From positions 8,122,001-8,186,000 of the forward strand of contig NZ_CP107799.1 of NCBI RefSeq assembly GCF_041431135.1: a DNA stretch of 64,000 nt. The letters run 5' to 3'. Shown here piece after piece: positions 7,981-16,863 of the stretch (position 1 is the first letter of the stretch; the number at the start of each line of letters is the position of its first letter). Under the pieces are notes generated by a model. That model ran no database searches, was not told the origin of the DNA, and saw only the letters and a list, made by a program, of their open reading frames with translations. Both the position numbers and the translations under genes were made by a program. The stretch comes from Streptomyces sp. NBC_00554 (GTDB taxonomy: Bacteria; Actinomycetota; Actinomycetes; Streptomycetales; Streptomycetaceae).

Positions 7981-9303
7981 TCACCGTACGCGCCCCGCGG
8001 ACAGCACCACCTGCGCCAGTTCCCGGTGGCAGATGTCGCTGTGGGCCCCGGACGGGGACCCGCCGCGTTTCACCACCGAGGCGGCGTCGATGTTCACGCA
8101 TCCGGTGGCGGGCAGCTTCGCCTTCAGGGCCTCGGCCAGTGTGAAGGCGCGGGTGCCCGCCACCGCCTGCACCCCGTCGTGACCCATCGCGCCCCACTCG
8201 GGGCCCAGCTTGCGGCCGATGCCGAAGTCCGCCGTGACCGTCCGGGAGTCGTTCGCCATCCGGGAGGCCAGCGGATAGATCGTGCCGAGTGCGGAGTCGA
8301 AGCGGGAGTAACAGCACACCAGGGGGCCGTCGATGCGGTTCTGCCGGCCGTTCAGCGCACCGCTCGCCCGTGGGTCGTGCGGCAGCCGCGCCGCGAACGC
8401 GTAGTGCGAGAACGCCCCTTGGAGCAGTGTCACGGACTTCACCGCGCGCACGCTCTCGGGCAGTCCGCGCAGGGCGAAGGAGACCAGCCGCCCACCGAAA
8501 CTGTGCCCGACGAGATGGACGCGCACCTCCGGTGAGGCCTTGGCGAGTTGACCGATCAGGGGCCCGAGACCACGCTCACCGACCGTGCCGGCCCGTCGCT
8601 TCATCGCGTAGTAGGTGGCCTGGCGCAGCAGTTCGTGCGCTCCGTCCCACAGGCGCGGCATGGCGAACGAAGCGCCGCCGGAACTTTCGAGCCCGGCCAG
8701 TGCCTGCGCGAACTCGCCGCAGACCGTCGCCGTGTCCCCGAAGAGCATCAGAGGGTCGCCCGCCGGCTCCCCCTCCGCCAGCGTGTCCGCGGCGAAGGAA
8801 GCCTGCGGACCCCCTGGCCGGACCTCGACGAGCAGCCGTACCAGACGGCCGAACTCCTCCAACGAGGCTCCCTCGTCAGGCTGTTGGTCCAGTAGCCGGG
8901 CGATCTGCTCGACCACCGTCGCGCGGCCCGGGAACACCTCGAGGAGGGCGTGCCGGGTGCCCTTGTCGAGCACCGGCCGGGCGGCCGCGGGGACTTCGGC
9001 GGCCACCGACGGGGGCAGGTCGGGGATCGGCTCGTCCGAGAACCGCATCGAGGGCCACAGCACACCCACGTATCCCAGGCGGGCCTGCGGCGCCAGCGCC
9101 GGCACGGGTTCGAAGAAGCGGCTGTAGAGGCGGGTCGCGCCGGAGCGGTCGGTGTTCCAGCCGTGCGAGAAGACGATCAGGTCGCGGACCTTGCGCTGCA
9201 CCATCTCCTTGACCAGCCGGTCCCGTTGACGGCCGTCCACATCTCCGTCCGCGTCGAAGGTCAGTTCCCAGTACGGAGTCACGCTCATTTCCGGATCGGC
9301 CAT
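7981..9303 (-). CDS. Alpha/beta-hydrolase fold protein (lipase/esterase-like)
   Basis: This is a 440-residue cytosolic-looking protein. It opens with a strand and DLIVFSHGWNTDRSGA (an oxyanion-hole HG motif). About residue 270 it has VHLVGHSFGGRLVSFAL, in which the Ser of GHSFGG is the nucleophile; a C-terminal AHSDICH histidine and an upstream Asp could complete the triad. This matches uncharacterised streptomycete serine hydrolases I remember as lipase-like. The substrate is unknown. I chose ATG 9303 (MADPEMSVTPYWELTFDADG) because coding quality drops before it. The DUF1343 gene is 95 bases upstream on the same strand. Confidence 0.75.
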   Translation of the reverse strand: MADPEMSVTPYWELTFDADGDVDGRQRDRLVKEMVQRKVRDLIVFSHGWNTDRSGATRLYSRFFEPVPALAPQARLGYVGVLWPSMRFSDEPIPDLPPSVAAEVPAAARPVLDKGTRHALLEVFPGRATVVEQIARLLDQQPDEGASLEEFGRLVRLLVEVRPGGPQASFAADTLAEGEPAGDPLMLFGDTATVCGEFAQALAGLESSGGASFAMPRLWDGAHELLRQATYYAMKRRAGTVGERGLGPLIGQLAKASPEVRVHLVGHSFGGRLVSFALRGLPESVRAVKSVTLLQGAFSHYAFAARLPHDPRASGALNGRQNRIDGPLVCCYSRFDSALGTIYPLASRMANDSRTVTADFGIGRKLGPEWGAMGHDGVQAVAGTRAFTLAEALKAKLPATGCVNIDAASVVKRGGSPSGAHSDICHRELAQVVLSAGRVR

Positions 9304-9398
9304 GACGAAGCCCCCTTCGGCCCCCGTTGGCGGTGCGATGTGGGCGCATCGTCCTGCGGGCGCCGGAGGTTGGCCAGACTCCAGGCACTGGGCACACT

Positions 9399-10637
9399 TC
9401 ATCGATACACGAGGTACTCCTCGCGCACGGTCCGGAACGCCGCCAACTCGTCCTGCCAGGCGGCCACGACCTCGTCGGCCGTCGCCCCTGCGTCGACCAT
9501 CGTGCGGACGCTCGTGGACCCGGTCAGCTTGTCGATCCAGTTGTCGGCGCGCCAAGTGAAGCCGCTCCAGACCTTCTTGGCGGTCACCAGGAGGGCGATT
9601 CCGGTGCGCACGGGGTCGTATGCGGCCCGGTCGTGCACATGGATCTGCACCCCACCGATGGTCTTGCCCTGGAACTTGGAGAAGGTGGGAGCGAAGTACG
9701 CCTCCCTGAAGTGCACGCCGGGCAGCCCGAGTTGCCCGACCGCCTCGGCCCAGCTCCGGTCGATGCCCTCCGCGCCGAGCAGCTCGAACGGGCGGGTCGT
9801 GCCCCGCCCCTCCGACAGGTTCGTCCCCTCGAAGAGACAAGTCCCGGAGTACACCAGGGCGGTGTCGGCCGTCGGCATGTTCGGGCTTGGCGGCACCCAG
9901 GGGAGACCGGAGGAGTCGTAGAACTCCGACCGCCGCCAGCCCGACATCAGTACCGTCTCCAGTGCCACCGGCGTCGTCAGGAACTCCCCGTTGAACAGCC
10001 GTGCCAGCTCCGCCACCGTCATCCCGTGCGACTGGGCGATCGGCTGCCGTCCCACGAAGGTCGCGAACTCCTTGTGCAGGACGGGACCTTGGGCCGCCCG
10101 CCCGGTCACCGGGTTCGGCCGGTCAAGGACCACGAAGCGCTTCCCCGCCAGCTGGGCCGCCTCCATGCAGTCGTACAGCGTCCAGATGTATGTGTAGAAG
10201 CGCGCGCCCACGTCCTGGATGTCGAAGACGACGGTGTCCACGCCGGAGGCGGTGAAGATGTCGGCGAGGGGCTGACCGCTCTTCAAGTACGTGTCGTAGA
10301 CGGGCAGTCCGGTCGCCGGGTCGTCGTAGCGGCCCTCGGAGCCGCCCGCCTGCGCGGTGCCGCGGAAGCCGTGCTCGGGGCCGAAGACGGCGGTCAGGTT
10401 CACGCGGTCGTCGGCGTGCATGACGTCGACGATGTGGCGTACGTCGCGGGTGACGCCCGTGGGGTTGGTGACGATGCCGACGCGCTGGGCGTCGAGGGGG
10501 GCGTAGCCGCCTGCGGCGAGGCGTTCGAAGCCGGTGCGGAGCCTGCGGCCGCCGGTTTCCTTCGCTGCGGCCGGAGCCGGTGTCAGAGCCGCCGCCGCTG
10601 TGCCGGCGGCGAGCAGTGTCCGTCTGGACAGGCGCAT
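9399..10637 (-). CDS. Tat-exported DUF1343 protein (NamZ-type exo-muramidase family)
   Basis: The protein has 412 residues. The N-terminus MRLSRRTLLAAGTAAAAL is a twin-arginine signal ending near PAPAAA. The body contains VGIVTNPTGV, FGPEHGFRG, DIQDVGARFYTY and WVPPSPNMPT, all hallmarks of DUF1343. The B. subtilis member NamZ removes N-acetylmuramic acid from the ends of peptidoglycan chains, so recycling or remodelling of wall fragments outside the membrane is likely. ATG 10637 is preceded by GGAGGTCACACC. The region upstream (10638-10842) holds an interspersed hairpin repeat and an operator. Confidence 0.88.
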   Translation of the reverse strand: MRLSRRTLLAAGTAAAALTPAPAAAKETGGRRLRTGFERLAAGGYAPLDAQRVGIVTNPTGVTRDVRHIVDVMHADDRVNLTAVFGPEHGFRGTAQAGGSEGRYDDPATGLPVYDTYLKSGQPLADIFTASGVDTVVFDIQDVGARFYTYIWTLYDCMEAAQLAGKRFVVLDRPNPVTGRAAQGPVLHKEFATFVGRQPIAQSHGMTVAELARLFNGEFLTTPVALETVLMSGWRRSEFYDSSGLPWVPPSPNMPTADTALVYSGTCLFEGTNLSEGRGTTRPFELLGAEGIDRSWAEAVGQLGLPGVHFREAYFAPTFSKFQGKTIGGVQIHVHDRAAYDPVRTGIALLVTAKKVWSGFTWRADNWIDKLTGSTSVRTMVDAGATADEVVAAWQDELAAFRTVREEYLVYR

Positions 10638-10700
10638 GGTGTGACCTCCGTGATCGCGGAAGGTTGGCATAGGCACGCTAGGCGCTCCCGCCGGAAGTTC

Positions 10701-10764
10701 GTAGGCTGCGGGCCGCCTGTGGCTGGTCGCGCCGTTCCCCGCGCCCCTTCGGGGCGCTGCCCAG
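10701..10764. repeat. Interspersed Streptomyces hairpin repeat
   Basis: The stretch runs from GTAGGCTGCGGGCC through CTGTGGCTGGTCGCG and ends in GCGCCCC-TTC-GGGGCGC (10741-10757), a perfect 7-bp stem. I remember nearly identical intergenic sequences, many times over, in Streptomyces genomes. It is non-coding and may act as a transcription barrier between the convergently read NamZ-type promoter region and the SDR operon. Confidence 0.55.
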
Positions 10765-10780
10765 CCCCCTTCCCTCCGTA

Positions 10781-10797
10781 CATACCGACCGGTTAGT
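10781..10797. promoter_or_regulatory. Candidate TetR operator of the SDR/acyl-CoA ligase operon
   Basis: CATACCGACCGGTTAGT contains the near-palindrome ACCGACCGGT and lies 46 bases before the SDR start. The reverse complement of 19815-19831 begins with the same nine bases, CATACCGAC, and shares 13 of the first 16 positions. The TetR gene at the end of this operon is the obvious candidate regulator. Confidence 0.6.
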
Positions 10798-10842
10798 CTG
10801 GCGACGCAGCAGAGCCGATTCTCGTCGCGTCGAAGGAGACCG

Positions 10843-11607
10843 ATGGTGGAAGCCGTGCAGGATGCCGGAGTGATCGTCACCGGAGCGGGGGGCGGTATCG
10901 GGGCAGCGCTGGCCCGCCGCTTCGCCGCCGCGGGGGCCAGAGTCGTCGTGAACGACCTGGATGCCGTCAAGGCGAAGACCGTGGCCGACGAGATCGGCGG
11001 CATCGCGGTCCCGGGCGACGCGTCCGCGATCGTGGCCGAGGCCCGGGACGCCCTCGGCGGCACGGTCGACGTGTACTGCGCCAACGCGGGCCTCGCCTCG
11101 GGCGGGACGGAGGCGGCCGACGAGAAGGTCTGGGCCCTCGCCTGGGACGTCAACGTCATGGCGCACGTCCGCGCGGCCCATGAGCTGCTCCCGGCCTGGC
11201 TGGAGCGCGGCAGCGGCCGTTTTGTCTCCACGGTGTCGGCGGCCGGGCTGCTCACCATGATCGGCGCCGCGCCGTACGCCGTCACCAAGCACGGTGCGTA
11301 CGCCTTCGCCGAGTGGCTTTCGCTGACGTACCGCCATCGCGGCCTGAAGGTCCACGCGATCTGTCCGCAGGGCGTGCGCACGGACATGCTCGCCGCCACC
11401 GGCAGCGCGGGCGACCTGGTGCTCCAGCCCACCGCCATCGAGCCCGAGGACGTCGCGGACGCCCTGTTCGCGGGCATCGCGGAGGACCGCTTCCTGATCC
11501 TGCCGCACCCCGAGGTCGCCGGGTACTACGAGGCGCGGGCCACCGACCCCGACCGCTGGCTGACGAACATGAACCACATCCAGCAGAAGTGGGAGTCGAG
11601 CCAGTGA
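10843..11607 (+). CDS. SDR-family oxidoreductase
   Basis: This is a 254-residue short-chain dehydrogenase. GVIVTGAGGGIGAALAR near residue 6 is the Gly-rich nucleotide-binding motif, CANAG the structural motif, and YAVTKHGA holds the catalytic Tyr and Lys with a Ser about 13 residues before. NAD(P)-dependent oxidation or reduction of a hydroxyacyl or alcohol substrate is expected. The start ATG 10843 has GAAGGAGACCG ahead. The stop overlaps the start of the acyl-CoA ligase gene by 4 bases (GTGA), so the two are translationally coupled and probably act on the same acyl compound. Confidence 0.9.
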   Translation: MVEAVQDAGVIVTGAGGGIGAALARRFAAAGARVVVNDLDAVKAKTVADEIGGIAVPGDASAIVAEARDALGGTVDVYCANAGLASGGTEAADEKVWALAWDVNVMAHVRAAHELLPAWLERGSGRFVSTVSAAGLLTMIGAAPYAVTKHGAYAFAEWLSLTYRHRGLKVHAICPQGVRTDMLAATGSAGDLVLQPTAIEPEDVADALFAGIAEDRFLILPHPEVAGYYEARATDPDRWLTNMNHIQQKWESSQ

Positions 11608-13271
11608 CCGTCTCCGCGTACGCCGCCCAGCCCTGGCTGGCCCTGCTCAACGATGTCCAGCGCGCACCGGTGAGCCCCGCCGACTCCCTGGTGCAGGCCC
11701 TGCGCGCGGCCGTGGAGACGGTGCCGGACCGCCCCGCCCTCGCCTACTTCGACGGGCGGCTGAGCTACCGCGAGGTGGACGAGCTGAGCGACTCCGTCGC
11801 CGGGCACCTCGCCGCCCGTGGCCTGGAGCGTGGCGATCGGGTCGCGATCCTGCTGCAGAACTCCCCGCACTTCGTGCTCGCCCTGCTCGGCGCCTGGAAG
11901 GCCGGTGCCACCGTCGTGCCGGTCAACCCCATGTACAAGTCGGGGGAGGTCGCCCACGTCCTGCGGGACGGCGAGGTCGCGGCGCTGATCTGTTCCGACC
12001 GTGCCTGGGACACGTATCTGCGCGAGACGGCCGCCGACTCGCCCGTACGCATCGCGCTCACCGCCTGTGAGTTGGAGTTCCAAACCCGTAACGACGCGCG
12101 CGTGCTGGCCTTCGAGCGGCTCCCGCAGGCCGCGGACGCCGACGACCTCGTGACCGTCGCCCGGCAGGGCCACAAGGCGCCGGGGGACCGCGACCCCGTC
12201 CCGTCCGACATCGCGCTGATCAGCTACACCTCGGGCACCAGCGGCGCCCCCAAGGGGGCCACCAACACGCACGGCAACATCATGTACAACGCCGAGCGGC
12301 AGCGGACCGGCCTCGACCTGCCCGAGGCGCCCGTCTACTTCGCGATGGCGCCCCTGTTCCACATCACCGGGATGGTCTGCCAGCTCGTGGCGTGTCTCAA
12401 CAGCGCCGGGACGCTGGTCCTCGCCTACCGCTTCGAGGCGGGCGCCGTTCTCGACGCGTTCGCCGAGCACAAGCCCCTGTACACGGTCGGCCCGTCCACC
12501 GCCTTCATGGCGCTGGCCGCGCACCCCGCCGTCACGCGCGAGCACTTCGCCTCCTTCCGGAACATCTCCTCCGGCGGCGCGCCGCTGCCGCCCGCCCTGG
12601 TGGAGAAGTTCCGCGCCGGCTTCGGGCCGTACATCCGCAACGGCTACGGACTCACCGAGTGCACCGCCCCCTGCGCCTCCGTGCCGCCCGCGCTGGAGGC
12701 TCCCGTCGACCCGGTCTCCGGGACGCTGGCCGTGGGCGTACCGGGCCCCGACACCGTCGTACGCATCGTCGACGACCAGGGCCAGGAGGTGCCGTTCGGT
12801 GAACAGGGCGAGATCGTCGTACGGGGACCGCAGGTCGTGCCCGGCTACTGGCGCCGCCCCGAAGCCACCGCCGAGACCTTCCCGGACGGCGAACTGCGCA
12901 CCGGCGACATCGGTTTCATGGACGCCGAGGGCTGGCTCTACGTGGTCGACCGCAAGAAGGACATGATCAACGCGTCCGGCTTCAAGGTGTGGCCGCGCGA
13001 GGTGGAGGACGTCCTCTACACGCACCCCGCGGTGCGCGAGGCGGCCGTCGTCGGGATACCCGACGGCTACCGCGGCGAGACCGTCAAGGCGTACGTCAGC
13101 CTGCGCCCCGGCGCCGATGAGGTCCCCGAAGCGTTCGCCGCGTACTGCAAGGAGAGACTGGCCGCCTACAAATATCCGCGGCAGGTGGAGATCCTGCCCG
13201 ACTTGCCGAAGACGGCGAGTGGGAAGATCCTCCGTCGGGAGTTGCGTTCCCGCTCACAGGACAGCCAGTAG
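11604..13271 (+). CDS. AMP-dependent acyl-CoA ligase
   Basis: This 555-residue ANL-superfamily enzyme has the P-loop-like YTSGTSGAPKGATNTH (about 213-228), the motif YGLTECTAPC, the RTGDIGF hinge region and the C-terminal KTASGKILRREL with the adenylation lysine. It activates a carboxylic acid with ATP and joins it to CoA. Its full length and lack of fused carrier domains fit a fatty or aromatic acid CoA ligase. It is coupled to the SDR by a GTGA overlap and followed 25 bases later by the TetR gene. The true substrate is not visible. Confidence 0.9.
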   Translation: MTVSAYAAQPWLALLNDVQRAPVSPADSLVQALRAAVETVPDRPALAYFDGRLSYREVDELSDSVAGHLAARGLERGDRVAILLQNSPHFVLALLGAWKAGATVVPVNPMYKSGEVAHVLRDGEVAALICSDRAWDTYLRETAADSPVRIALTACELEFQTRNDARVLAFERLPQAADADDLVTVARQGHKAPGDRDPVPSDIALISYTSGTSGAPKGATNTHGNIMYNAERQRTGLDLPEAPVYFAMAPLFHITGMVCQLVACLNSAGTLVLAYRFEAGAVLDAFAEHKPLYTVGPSTAFMALAAHPAVTREHFASFRNISSGGAPLPPALVEKFRAGFGPYIRNGYGLTECTAPCASVPPALEAPVDPVSGTLAVGVPGPDTVVRIVDDQGQEVPFGEQGEIVVRGPQVVPGYWRRPEATAETFPDGELRTGDIGFMDAEGWLYVVDRKKDMINASGFKVWPREVEDVLYTHPAVREAAVVGIPDGYRGETVKAYVSLRPGADEVPEAFAAYCKERLAAYKYPRQVEILPDLPKTASGKILRRELRSRSQDSQ

Positions 13272-13296
13272 ACAGCCAGGACATCAAGGAAGGCAG

Positions 13297-13899
13297 GTGG
13301 CGGCAGTGCCCAGGACGACGGACGGTGACGGTACGCCCGTCCCGCAGCGGCTCTTGGCCGCCGCCACCCGGCTCTTCGCCGAGCAGGGCTACGACCGCAC
13401 CTCCGTGCAGGAGATCGTCGAGGCGGCGGGCGTCACCAAGGGGGCGCTCTACCACTACTTCGGCTCCAAGGACGACCTCCTGCACGAGGTCTACGCGCGC
13501 GTGCTGCGCATCCAGCAGGAGCGGCTTGACGCCTTCGCCGACTCCGACGCGCCCGTCGAGGAGCGGCTGCGGGGCGCCGCCGCCGACGTGGTCGTTACGA
13601 CGATCGACAACCTCGACGACGCGTCGATCTTCTTCCGCTCCATGCACCACCTCAGCCCCGAGAAGCACAAGCAGGTACGCGCCGAGCGCCGCCGCTACCA
13701 CGAGCGCTTCCGCGCGCTCGTGGAGGAGGGCCAGAAGAAGGGCGTCTTCTCCACGGCCACCCCCGCCGACCTGGTCGTCGACTACCACTTCGGCTCCGTG
13801 CACCACCTGTCCACGTGGTACCGCCCCGACGGCCCACTCACCCCGCAACAGGTCGCCGACCAGCTGGCGGACCTGCTGCTGCGGGCGCTGCGGCCCTGA
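13297..13899 (+). CDS. TetR-family regulator, third gene of the acyl-CoA ligase operon
   Basis: The protein is about 200 residues. The TetR helix-turn-helix is at about residues 14-60 (TSVQEIVEAAGVTKGALYHYFGSK), followed by a helical sensor domain. AAGGA at 13286-13290 sits 6 bases before GTG 13297; GTG 13306 is a slightly later alternative. Its place at the end of the SDR and ligase operon suggests local control by an acyl-CoA or free acid. It is the best candidate to bind the ACCGAYYRGT-type sites at 10781, 19815 and perhaps 23559 and 50660, but that is inference from position alone. Confidence 0.86.
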   Translation: MAAVPRTTDGDGTPVPQRLLAAATRLFAEQGYDRTSVQEIVEAAGVTKGALYHYFGSKDDLLHEVYARVLRIQQERLDAFADSDAPVEERLRGAAADVVVTTIDNLDDASIFFRSMHHLSPEKHKQVRAERRRYHERFRALVEEGQKKGVFSTATPADLVVDYHFGSVHHLSTWYRPDGPLTPQQVADQLADLLLRALRP

Positions 13900-13903
13900 G
13901 GGT

Positions 13904-14638
13904 TTACGTGTCCACGGCCGGCCCGAGTCCCGCCTCGCGGGCCCACGCCGCCGCCTCCGCACGGTCCGCAACACCCAGCTTCGCCAGCACCGCCGACATG
14001 TGGTTGCTGACCGTCTTCGGGGACAGACCGAGCCGGGCCGCCACCGTCGCGTTGGGCGTCCCCGCGGCGATCAGGGTGAGCACGTCCCGTTCGCGCGGGG
14101 TGAGCGCCGGACACGGGTCGGGCTGCGGCAGCGGGCGGCTGAGCTGCCCCAGCACGCGCCGTGCCACGCCCGGACCGAAGATCGCCTCCCCGGCGGCCAC
14201 CGCCCTGATCGCCCGGACGATCTCGTCCTGACCGGCACCCTTGAGCACATAGCCGCGGGCCCCGGCGCGCATCGCCGCGAACACCGAGTCGTCCTCCTCG
14301 ACCATCGTGAGCATCAGCACCGCCACCGCGGGCGCCACCCGGCCGATCTCCCGTGTCGCCTCGATGCCGTTCATGTCCGGCATCCGAATGTCCATCACGA
14401 CCACATGCGGGCGCAGCGTCACGGCGGCCCGCACCGCCTCCCGTCCGCCGGAGGCCACCCCCACGACGGACACCCCGGGCGTCCCGTCCCGCACCGACTC
14501 CAACAGTGCGGCCAGCCCCGTACGCACGACGGGGTGATCGTCGGCGAGCACGACCCTGAGCGCACCCTCGCCACCGCCCGGTGGCACCGGCTGGAGGCCC
14601 CGCTCGCGTGGGGGCTCCGCGTGCTCATCCGACTCCAT
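13904..14638 (-). CDS. NarL/LuxR-family response regulator
   Basis: The protein has 244 residues. The receiver domain starts near residue 28 (RVVLADDHPVVRTGL), with the phosphorylated Asp at D83 in VVVMDIRMPD and the conserved Lys in YVLKGA. A GerE-type helix-turn-helix follows from about residue 173 (LTPRERDVLTLIAAGTPNATVAARLGLSPKTVSNH). ATG 14638 has GGGGAGGCGGGC ahead. It lies 53 bases downstream of the sensor kinase gene on the same strand and forms a two-component pair with it. Its stop is 4 bases from the convergent TetR gene stop. Targets are unknown. Confidence 0.92.
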   Translation of the reverse strand: MESDEHAEPPRERGLQPVPPGGGEGALRVVLADDHPVVRTGLAALLESVRDGTPGVSVVGVASGGREAVRAAVTLRPHVVVMDIRMPDMNGIEATREIGRVAPAVAVLMLTMVEEDDSVFAAMRAGARGYVLKGAGQDEIVRAIRAVAAGEAIFGPGVARRVLGQLSRPLPQPDPCPALTPRERDVLTLIAAGTPNATVAARLGLSPKTVSNHMSAVLAKLGVADRAEAAAWAREAGLGPAVDT

Positions 14639-14691
14639 GCCCGCCTCCCCAGCTGTTTCAGTACCCGGCCTCCCGTGCGGCTCATGCCCCG

Positions 14692-16695
14692 CTACGGCGG
14701 CTCCCCGAGCGGCAGTGTCGCCTCCACCCGCCCCCGCCCCACCACACAGCTGCCGCCGAGCTCCGCGGCGCGCTCCTGCATCGAGGTGATGCCCACCCCG
14801 GGGCGCCATGCCGTCTCCCCATCCACCGGGGAGCCGTCGTCGCAGACCTCCAGGCGCAGCCCTTCGCCGATCTCGATGCGGAGGTCGACGCGGGTCGCAC
14901 GGGCGTGCCGGGCCGCGTTGGTGAGGGCCTCGGTCGCGATGCGGTACGCGGCGACCTCCACGGCGGCGGGCAGCGGCGGCAGCAGTTCGGGGGCCCGCAC
15001 CCGTATGGCGATGGGAGTGCCGTCCGCGCGCCAGGACAGCCGGGCCGAGCGTTCGCGCAGGGCGCCCAGCAGCCCGAGCTGGTCGAGGTCCGGCGGCCGC
15101 AGTCCGTCCACCAGCCGGCGGATCTCCCCGACCGCCCCGCCGATCTCGGCGCGCAGCTCGGCGAGCAGCCCCGCCGCCCGCTCCGGATCGAACGCGAGCA
15201 GATTGCGTACGGCATCGGCCTGGAAGGCGGCCCCGGCGAGCGTCGGTCCGAGCCCGTCGTGCAGATCCCGGCGGATCCGGCGACGCTCCTCCTCCCGCGC
15301 GGCGACGATCCGCTCCCGGGAGAGCTGGAGCTGCCGGGACAGATCGGTGGCGTGCAGGGCGGCCGCCAAAGGCACCGCGAGCAGTTCGAGTACCGCGAGA
15401 TCGGCCGGTGTGACCTGCTGCTCGCCGGGCCGCAGCCCGATCACCAGCTCACCGACACGACGGCCGTCGTAGTCCAGCGTCACGACATGCGTGAGCTTTC
15501 CCGGAGTTCCCCAACTGCTGCTCGGCGCCCCGGACTCGGCGGCCAGATGGGCGTACGGCAGCCGCAGTCCCTCGCCCACCGCCTCGGACACCGCGCCGAC
15601 ACCGCCTCCGGCCAGCCGCTCGCCGATCCGGGAGACCGCGCGGACCGGGTCGTGGCGGTCGCCGTAGAGGGCTCGGTCGACCGTGCGCTGCAGCAGACGG
15701 CGGGCGGGCTCGAAGGAGACGGCGAGGACAACGGAAATGAGGGCGGGCCCCAGCAGTTCGGGATGGGGGTCGAGGAGCGACTGGAGGAACGTGACGAGGC
15801 CTACGTAGGCGGCGACCACTCCGACGGTGAGCGCTCCGTACAGCAGGCCCCGCGAGACCACCAGCCGGATGTCGAGCAACTCGTGCCGGATCACGGCGAT
15901 CATGATGGCGACCGGCAGCAGCAGGGTGCCGTACGACGTGTAGACCGGCGGGAAGCCGAAGACCTGCAGCATGATGCTCAGCAGCAAGGGCAGTACCCCC
16001 GCGAGCAGCCAGAGAAGCCGGCGGCGGTCCTGTTCCCCGCCGCGGCGGTAGCGCAGCCACATGACGGCCATGACGGCGACCAGGACGAGACAGGCCTTGA
16101 CGGTCACCACTCGCTGAAGGACGGGCAACCAGCCTGGTGACACCGGGAAGTACGACGGCTGGGCTCCGGTGCCGTCGTAGAGCCCCCAGTCGTAACGCGC
16201 CCAGTAGGCGATGTCCAGGGGCGACGCCACCAGTTGGGCGATCAGCGCCCAGCGCCAGCGCCGGCCGGGCAGCCTTCCGTCGGGAAACAGGAAGAACACG
16301 AACACGAACGCCGTCGAGCTTGCGACGATCCAGGTGTGGCGCCCGATCGTGGTGAGCACGTGCAGCGCCTCGGGGGACCAGCCCGCCCGCAGCCCTTCGA
16401 CCGCAAGGCCGGTCGACAGCCCCGTGAACGCGTGCCCCAGCCCGTAGACGATCAGCAGCCATCCGATGGGATTACGCGGACGGTGCAGCGCGATCACCGT
16501 GCCGCAGACGGGATAGGCGAGACCGACAGCCAGGTCGATGACCATGTCGTACTGGACCAGATCCGCCCCGGACACCCCGGCGACGGCCAACGCCCCTGCT
16601 CCCACGGCCACTTGCGTCAGCGCCAGGAGCAGCAGGACGTACGCCGTGACAGTGCGCCGCCGGGTCCGCCCGTACTCGTCCTCCATGTGAGCCAT
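14692..16695 (-). CDS. Membrane sensor histidine kinase, NarX/DesK-like (HisKA_3)
   Basis: The kinase has 667 residues. The N-terminal 300 residues hold about eight to nine hydrophobic segments, then a linker of about 150 residues that may be GAF-like. EERRRIRRDLHDGLGPTLAG contains the phosphorylated His (about H479). An HATPase domain follows with TNAARHA and PGVGITSMQERAAELGG. It should autophosphorylate and pass phosphate to the neighbouring response regulator. The signal is unknown; many membrane helices suggest a membrane or lipid cue. The start is uncertain among codons at 16686, 16695 and 16722. Confidence 0.9.
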   Translation of the reverse strand: MAHMEDEYGRTRRRTVTAYVLLLLALTQVAVGAGALAVAGVSGADLVQYDMVIDLAVGLAYPVCGTVIALHRPRNPIGWLLIVYGLGHAFTGLSTGLAVEGLRAGWSPEALHVLTTIGRHTWIVASSTAFVFVFFLFPDGRLPGRRWRWALIAQLVASPLDIAYWARYDWGLYDGTGAQPSYFPVSPGWLPVLQRVVTVKACLVLVAVMAVMWLRYRRGGEQDRRRLLWLLAGVLPLLLSIMLQVFGFPPVYTSYGTLLLPVAIMIAVIRHELLDIRLVVSRGLLYGALTVGVVAAYVGLVTFLQSLLDPHPELLGPALISVVLAVSFEPARRLLQRTVDRALYGDRHDPVRAVSRIGERLAGGGVGAVSEAVGEGLRLPYAHLAAESGAPSSSWGTPGKLTHVVTLDYDGRRVGELVIGLRPGEQQVTPADLAVLELLAVPLAAALHATDLSRQLQLSRERIVAAREEERRRIRRDLHDGLGPTLAGAAFQADAVRNLLAFDPERAAGLLAELRAEIGGAVGEIRRLVDGLRPPDLDQLGLLGALRERSARLSWRADGTPIAIRVRAPELLPPLPAAVEVAAYRIATEALTNAARHARATRVDLRIEIGEGLRLEVCDDGSPVDGETAWRPGVGITSMQERAAELGGSCVVGRGRVEATLPLGEPP

Positions 16696-16722
16696 CGTCC
16701 TGGCCGGACGCCCGGGTGTCAT

Positions 16723-16735
16723 GGGAACGGTTCCC
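16723..16735. promoter_or_regulatory. Palindrome upstream of the kinase gene
   Basis: GGGAACGGTTCCC is a perfect 6-base inverted repeat around one base. It lies 27 bases before the chosen kinase start, in the gap to the divergent LGFP gene. It may be an operator for either gene, possibly the response regulator's own site. Confidence 0.4.
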
Positions 16736-16863
16736 GGTCCACCCGGGAGAACTTCCGGCGACCGCCCGGCGGTACCCCCTCAACTCCCGGGCCCCCGCAG
16801 CCCGATGCTCATAGCAGCGGGCCGGCGGAAGAGCCACCGGACCGGCAACGGGGGAGAACAGTG

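Noticed and set aside
16723..16735. LexA/SOS box at GGGAACGGTTCCC
   Set aside because: The actinobacterial LexA site has a 4-base spacer (GAAC-N4-GTTC); here there is one base.
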